A stretch of DNA of 10,012 nucleotides from Candidatus Brevibacterium intestinigallinarum (lineage in GTDB: Bacteria; Actinomycetota; Actinomycetes; Actinomycetales; Brevibacteriaceae): NCBI GenBank assembly GCA_019117325.1, contig DWZY01000290.1, positions 1-10,012 of the forward strand. The letters are read 5' to 3'. A program made the position numbers and the translations under genes. Under the pieces are notes generated by a model. The model was given only the letters and a program-made list of their open reading frames with translations, searched no databases and had not been told where the DNA came from. Position 1 is the first letter of the stretch, and the number at the start of each line of letters is the position of its first letter. Shown here piece after piece: positions 6,468 to 10,012 of this stretch.

Positions 6468-7364
6468 ATGCCTCTTATGGACGAGTCGACGCCGCTCGGC
6501 GCTCAGATCGCACGGGATCATCGACGTGCCGAGCGACTGGCGTCGACCTCCTTCCCCCCGCCCCTGCAGACACGGATCCTCACCGTGGCCAACCAGAAGG
6601 GCGGTGTGGGCAAGACGACGACGACCGTCAACATCGCCGCCGCGCTGGCCACGCACGGGCTCGAGGTCCTGGTCGTCGACATCGATCCGCAGGGCAACGC
6701 CAGCACCGCTCTGGGGATCGACCACTCGGTGGGCGTCGATGGGATCTACGAGGTCCTCATCAACGACTACGCGATCAGCGATGTCGTCGCGCAGTCCCCG
6801 GAGTTCGACAACCTCCTGTGCGTGCCGGCCACGATCGATCTGGCGGGTGCTGAGATCGAGCTGGTCTCGAAGGTTGCCCGGGAGATGCGGCTGCACCGCG
6901 CGCTCACGGCGTTCCTCGAGGAACGGGAGGCCGCAGGGAGCCGCGTTGACTACGTGCTCATCGACTGCCCGCCCAGCCTGGGGCTGCTGACCGTCAACGC
7001 GTTCGTCGCTGCCCGCGAGGTCTTCATCCCCATCCAGTGCGAGTACTACGCACTGGAGGGCGTCAGCCAGCTGCTCAAGAGCATCCAGATGATCCAGCAG
7101 CATCTGAATCCGGAGCTCTGGATCTCGACGGTCCTGCTCACGATGTACGACGGGCGCACGCGCCTCAGTGCTCAGGTCGCGGACGAGGTCCGCACACACT
7201 TCGCCGACCAGGTGCTCGAGACCGTCATCCCGCGATCGGTCCGCATCTCCGAGGCCCCCAGCTACGGCAAGACCGTGGTCACGTATGAACCCAATTCGTC
7301 CGGCGCCCTGTCCTATCGCGAGGCAGCCGAGGAGATCTCATTGAGAGGAATCAGGAATGGCTGA
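6468..7364 (+). CDS. parA: Chromosome partitioning ATPase ParA (Soj)
   Basis: ParA is a Walker-type ATPase that binds DNA non-specifically as an ATP dimer and drives movement of ParB-parS complexes, separating sister origins. The 298 aa product has the deviant Walker A motif KGGVGKTTT at 44-52 (signature K44 and catalytic K49), Walker A' DIDPQGNAST at 71-80 and Walker B VLIDCPPS at 163-170. The C-terminal part contains YDGRTRLSAQV and PRSVRISEAPSYGK, as in chromosomal Soj proteins. A basic N-terminal extension of about 35 residues precedes the ATPase core, typical of chromosomal ParA. The start is ATG 6468, with GGAG eight bases upstream; an in-frame GTG at 6459 lacks a ribosome binding site. 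It overlaps parB by 8 bases. Confidence 0.96.
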   Translation: MPLMDESTPLGAQIARDHRRAERLASTSFPPPLQTRILTVANQKGGVGKTTTTVNIAAALATHGLEVLVVDIDPQGNASTALGIDHSVGVDGIYEVLINDYAISDVVAQSPEFDNLLCVPATIDLAGAEIELVSKVAREMRLHRALTAFLEEREAAGSRVDYVLIDCPPSLGLLTVNAFVAAREVFIPIQCEYYALEGVSQLLKSIQMIQQHLNPELWISTVLLTMYDGRTRLSAQVADEVRTHFADQVLETVIPRSVRISEAPSYGKTVVTYEPNSSGALSYREAAEEISLRGIRNG

Positions 7365-9114
7365 GAAGCGTCGTGGTCTGGGTCGGGGTCTGGGCTCGCT
7401 GATCCCCAGCCAGGAGACGGGCCGACCGTCGGACGTCTTCTTCCCCCGGGGTGAGCGCGCCGAGGACGTGGCAGAGGAGCAGGCCTCTGCCGAGGCCGCA
7501 CCGGCCACGTCGTCGGATCCAGCCGAGTCCATGCGACGGGCGCAGGCCAGCCGGCGCTCCTCGACCTCCAAGAGCTCCACCAGGAGCACGACGCAGAAGG
7601 CCGGCGCCACGAAGACGGGGACCACGAAGACGGGGACCACGAAGTCTTCGACGAGCGGCTCCTCCTCACGCGCTGCGACCGGGAGCGCATCGACCACGAA
7701 GGCGAGCTCGACACGGTCCGGCGCAGCGAAGACGACTGCCGCGAAGCAGACAGCATCGAAGAGCACGTCAGCGGCGAAGGCAACTCCGGCGAAGTCGACC
7801 CCGTCCAAGACGTCTGCACCGAAGGCGAGCGGGTCAGCAACGAAGCCGGCTGCCAGGGCGGCTGGGAAGAGCGCACCCACCGCGGCGGAGCCCGCTGAGG
7901 CGATCGAGCAGTCGGCGAATTCTGCATCACACGACGCCACAACGGTTGATACTGCAGCAATCGAAACGCATTCGCAGCCGGTTTCTATTGACACTTCGAA
8001 CACTCATGACACTTCGAATGCCGCACAGAGCGCAGACGCATCAATATCATCAGCTGTGGATGACGCTGTGGATGAAACGCGCGACGGCATCTACGTTTCA
8101 CGTGAAACGGTCCGAACGCACCCGTCAGATCGTGTGGTGCCGGAGGACGAGTCGGCACAGCAGCCCGTCGGTGATGCCACTGCGACAGACGTTGATCCTG
8201 TCGATGAGGTCACCGCCAGCATTGACGCCGCGCACGCGGATCGCGATGTCGAGGATTCGATGGATGCGACCGACGATGTCGGCGAGGATGAGCTGGTCCC
8301 TGTCCCCGGCACGACGTTCGGTGAGATCGACCTTGATCTCATCCGACCCAATCCCCGGCAGCCCCGCGATGTCTTCGATGAGGACGCTCTCGATGAGCTG
8401 GTCACCAGCATCCGTGAGATCGGTGTCCTCCAGCCCGTCGTCGTGCGTCGCCGGCCGGACCTTCCGGGTCACTACGAGCTCATCATGGGTGAGCGCCGCT
8501 ACCGCGCATCCAAGGAGGCGGGCCGGACTACGATCCCCGCGATCGTCCGGGCGACCGCTGACGACGACCTCCTGCGCGACGCCCTGCTGGAGAACCTCCA
8601 CCGTGTCGATCTGAACCCTCTCGAAGAGGCGGCTGCCTACGCACAGCTGCTCGAGGACTTCAACTGCACGCAGGAAGAGTTATCAGAGCGAATCGGTCGC
8701 TCTCGTCCGCAGATTTCCAACACCATCCGTCTCCTCAAGCTGCCCGCGATGGTGCAGCGGCGGGTTGCGGCTGGCGTTCTCTCCAGTGGACATGCGCGAG
8801 CGCTGCTGGGACTCAACGACGGCGCGGACATGGAGCAGCTGGCACAGCGGGTCGTCGCAGAGGGGCTCTCGGTTCGTGCGACGGAAGAGGCCGTGATTCT
8901 CCTGAACCGTGGTGATCGCATTGCCGTTTCACGTGGAACGCGGGAAGCAGATCCAGAGCTGGCGGAGCTTGCACGGAATCTGGGTGATCGCCTCGAGACT
9001 CGGGTCAACGTCGTCATGGGCAAGCGCAAGGGAAAGCTCTCTGTGGAGTTCGCCAACGGAGAGGACCTTGCTCGGATCCTCTCTCTGCTCGGTTTGGATG
9101 CGTCAGAGCAGTAG
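7357..9114 (+). CDS. parB: Chromosome partitioning CTPase/DNA clamp ParB with long linker
   Basis: ParB binds parS, loads as a CTP-dependent sliding clamp and spreads over the origin region for ParA-driven segregation. The product is 585 aa, far longer than the usual 300-380. The N-terminus has the ParA-interacting motif KRRGLGRGLGSLIP (4-17). Residues 58-177 are Lys/Ala/Ser/Thr-rich with no Asp or Glu; about 178-315 is acidic. The ParB core then follows: IRPNPRQPR (329-337), the CTP-binding GERRYRAS (378-385), ENLHRVDLNPLEEA (412-425), the helix-turn-helix (about 436-463) and a C-terminal dimerisation domain (about 538-585). The start ATG 7357 lies inside the end of parA after an AGAGGAATCAGG stretch. 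Two parS-like sites and a short tandem repeat lie within the gene. Confidence 0.96.
   Translation: MAEKRRGLGRGLGSLIPSQETGRPSDVFFPRGERAEDVAEEQASAEAAPATSSDPAESMRRAQASRRSSTSKSSTRSTTQKAGATKTGTTKTGTTKSSTSGSSSRAATGSASTTKASSTRSGAAKTTAAKQTASKSTSAAKATPAKSTPSKTSAPKASGSATKPAARAAGKSAPTAAEPAEAIEQSANSASHDATTVDTAAIETHSQPVSIDTSNTHDTSNAAQSADASISSAVDDAVDETRDGIYVSRETVRTHPSDRVVPEDESAQQPVGDATATDVDPVDEVTASIDAAHADRDVEDSMDATDDVGEDELVPVPGTTFGEIDLDLIRPNPRQPRDVFDEDALDELVTSIREIGVLQPVVVRRRPDLPGHYELIMGERRYRASKEAGRTTIPAIVRATADDDLLRDALLENLHRVDLNPLEEAAAYAQLLEDFNCTQEELSERIGRSRPQISNTIRLLKLPAMVQRRVAAGVLSSGHARALLGLNDGADMEQLAQRVVAEGLSVRATEEAVILLNRGDRIAVSRGTREADPELAELARNLGDRLETRVNVVMGKRKGKLSVEFANGEDLARILSLLGLDASEQ
7607..7644 (+). 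repeat. 15-bp tandem repeat in the parB linker
   Basis: The unit CCACGAAGACGGGGA occurs twice in perfect tandem (7607-7621 and 7622-7636), followed by a partial third copy (7637-7644). It encodes the KTGTT repeats of the basic linker. Fifteen bases keep the reading frame, so slippage could lengthen or shorten the linker without breaking ParB. Confidence 0.8.
8094..8109. promoter_or_regulatory. parS: parS site inside parB
   Basis: CGTTTCACGTGAAACG is a perfect 16-bp palindrome containing the full 14-bp parS core GTTTCACGTGAAAC. It lies in the acidic linker part of parB and encodes YVSRET (residues 246-251). A parS inside the parB gene is known in other bacteria, for example in spo0J of Bacillus subtilis. 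Confidence 0.9.
8925..8940. promoter_or_regulatory. parS: Variant parS site inside parB
   Basis: CGTTTCACGTGGAACG differs from the perfect palindrome at one position (G for A in the right half). It encodes AVSRGT near residues 523-528, at the start of the C-terminal domain. Single-mismatch parS sites are often still bound by ParB, usually more weakly. Confidence 0.65.
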
Positions 9115-9145
9115 CTCCGGTACGCCTATCAGCCGCAACGTGAAC

Positions 9146-9192
9146 GAATGAAGCGTGGGCCCCGGTCACTGACTGGGGCCCACGCTTCATTC
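9146..9192. terminator. Strong hairpin terminator after parB
   Basis: GAATGAAGCGTGGGCCCC (9146-9163) and GGGGCCCACGCTTCATTC (9175-9192) form a perfect 18-bp stem around an 11-base loop, 31 bases after the parB stop. No U-run follows, which is common for high-GC actinobacterial terminators. Being symmetric, it could also stop transcription from the right. Confidence 0.8.
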
Positions 9193-9503
9193 ACGGTCGT
9201 GTTCCGCTTCCGCCCCAGTCGACGCAGTCAGAACGCAGAGGTGACGCCTGCTGCTGTACGTCCTTGGCATCGCGACACCCGTCTGGCGTGACGTGTTGGG
9301 CGCTGAATTGCAGAGCGTGTGCGCGGCCGACAGTGTCATGGTGGATAGCCATCGGCGCGTAACGGTCACGCTTTCCCATTCTTGAGTCGAAGGCCCGACT
9401 CGCGTGCGCGCGCGCGATGCCACTCGAACAGATAGCCTTGTGGGCGCGTTGCAGTGTTTGAAGCGTGTGATTCGCCGCGGTCGATTCCCAACGCGCGCCG
9501 GCC

Positions 9504-9519
9504 TGTTTCACGTGAAACA
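9504..9519. promoter_or_regulatory. parS: Consensus parS site
   Basis: TGTTTCACGTGAAACA matches the widely conserved 16-bp parS palindrome exactly. It lies about 390 bp downstream of parB in non-coding DNA and is probably the strongest ParB loading site in the window. Confidence 0.95.
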
Positions 9520-9630
9520 TGGATGGCGACTCATGTCCAGAGACACCGTTGCGCGCGACAATAGGCGGTAGCAACACCGTCCTTGTCGCATATTCACGAG
9601 CCCCGAGCCGGACACAGCAGGCCGCATGCG

Positions 9631-9672
9631 ACGTGCCGTGTGCGCCAGGTCCCGTGCCACGTGCCGTGTGCG
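9631..9672. repeat. 14-bp direct repeat
   Basis: ACGTGCCGTGTGCG occurs at 9631-9644 and again at 9659-9672, 28 bp apart start to start, in the non-coding tail. I recognise no function. Confidence 0.6.
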
Positions 9673-9769
9673 GCAGCCCCCAATCTGCACGCTTCAGGCC
9701 GATTGCCTGCGGCCCGACGACTCATCTCCGATCGTTGGTGCTCCAGCCGGTACTACGCGCCGCGAAAGC

Positions 9770-9796
9770 CGCCTTTCAGCCGTCATGCTGAAGGCG
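9770..9796. other. Imperfect hairpin in the non-coding tail
   Basis: CGCCTTTCAGC (9770-9780) pairs with GCTGAAGGCG (9787-9796) except for one bulged T, around a six-base loop. It might be a terminator or a chance structure; there is no U-run and no adjacent gene to assign it to. Confidence 0.35.
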
Positions 9797-9890
9797 CCCG
9801 TCATCAATCTATCCATTGCGCTACCAATTGTGCCGGCGCACGTAGAGACACTCCCTCATCTGGACACGCTCGTGCTGGATCCGCTTGAAA

Positions 9891-9906
9891 TGTTTCACGT
9901 GAAACG
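9891..9906. promoter_or_regulatory. parS: parS site near the right edge
   Basis: TGTTTCACGTGAAACG contains the complete 14-bp core GTTTCACGTGAAAC (9892-9905) and matches 15 of 16 bases of the consensus. It is the fourth parS-like site in 1.8 kb, about 390 bp from the previous one. Confidence 0.92.
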
Positions 9907-10012
9907 CAGCGGTGACTCGGGATTCAATAGAGGGCAGGACAGCAGGGAAGATGTGTGCAACATACGGGGCGCTAGAGCACCGAGCTCGAGGCAGCGCGCC
10001 TTCCTATGGCCG

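Larger units (their letters stand above)
9193..10012. other. Gene-free region carrying parS sites
   Basis: About 820 bp after the parB terminator hold no gene I can support. The open frames here (for example 9191-9577 on the minus strand and 9519-9791 on the plus strand) lack ribosome binding sites, recognisable motifs and sensible composition. The stretch looks less GC-rich than the coding DNA. It contains two consensus parS sites, a 14-bp direct repeat and an imperfect hairpin at 9770-9796. It may be centromere-like spacer or an eroded gene; I see no tRNA or insertion-sequence ends. Confidence 0.6.

Noticed and set aside
5265..7199. A 644-codon minus-strand open frame
   Set aside because: It is antisense to khpB, rsmG and parA, all of which have clear motifs; the frame has no recognisable domain.
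7338..8003. A 221-codon minus-strand open frame rich in Ala and Val
   Set aside because: It mirrors the low-complexity linker of parB; its hydrophobic appearance comes from the reverse complement of Lys/Thr/Ser codons.
9401..9416. A 16-bp alternating purine-pyrimidine tract (possible Z-DNA)
   Set aside because: Short CG alternations are common in high-GC genomes; nothing around it suggests a role.
9443..9499. A possible tRNA or large stem-loop: GCGCGTTG paired with CAACGCGC, with GGTCGATTCCC nearby
   Set aside because: The T-loop pattern TTCRANY is not met, no cloverleaf arms can be drawn, and an 8-bp GC-rich repeat over a 37-base loop is weak.
9191..9577. A 128-codon minus-strand open frame running through the parS at 9504 (MFHVKQ)
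   Set aside because: MFHVKQ simply translates parS. There is no family resemblance, and the frame ends inside the terminator.
1..10012. CRISPR array, insertion sequence, prophage or defence genes
   Set aside because: I found no spaced repeats, transposase or phage-like genes; the window is a conserved housekeeping origin region.

Overview
This window is a chromosomal replication-origin and partition region of a high-GC Gram-positive bacterium (Actinomycetota). The gene order is dnaN and dnaA on the minus strand, diverging from rpmH, rnpA, yidD, yidC, khpB (jag), rsmG, parA and parB on the plus strand. High GC, frequent GTG starts, the long Ala/Pro-rich DnaA linker and the absence of mnmE/mnmG between khpB and rsmG all fit actinobacteria. 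The protein sequences suggest Micrococcales, possibly near Dermabacteraceae/Brachybacterium, but the genus is a guess.

Layout. Bases 1-304 hold the 5' end of dnaN. Bases 305-846 are non-coding, with one perfect and a few degenerate DnaA boxes and a small AT-richer patch. Bases 847-2607 are dnaA. Bases 2608-3140 are non-coding: a dense cluster of degenerate DnaA boxes lies next to dnaA, then a good promoter and a structured leader for rpmH. Bases 3141-6383 form a compact co-directional block: ribosomal protein L34, the RNase P protein, the YidD/YidC membrane-insertion pair, the RNA-binding protein KhpB and the 16S rRNA methyltransferase RsmG. Bases 6468-9114 are parA-parB. A strong hairpin follows, then about 820 bp with no recognisable gene but two consensus parS sites.

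How it works together. DnaA binds the boxes flanking its own gene to open the origin, and DnaN is the sliding clamp of the resulting replisome. ParB loads on at least four parS-like sites in and just after its own gene, and ParA moves the ParB-DNA complex, so newly copied origins segregate. The rpmH-yidC block supplies ribosome, tRNA-processing and membrane-insertion functions.

Nothing here is a clearly new system; every gene belongs to a known family. The points that deserve a second look are: the unusually long ParB (585 aa), with a basic-then-acidic low-complexity insert; parS sites and two identical DnaA-box-like 9-mers inside the parB coding sequence; a repeated TGTGCATG motif found in both origin flanks; and the gene-free parS-bearing tail.
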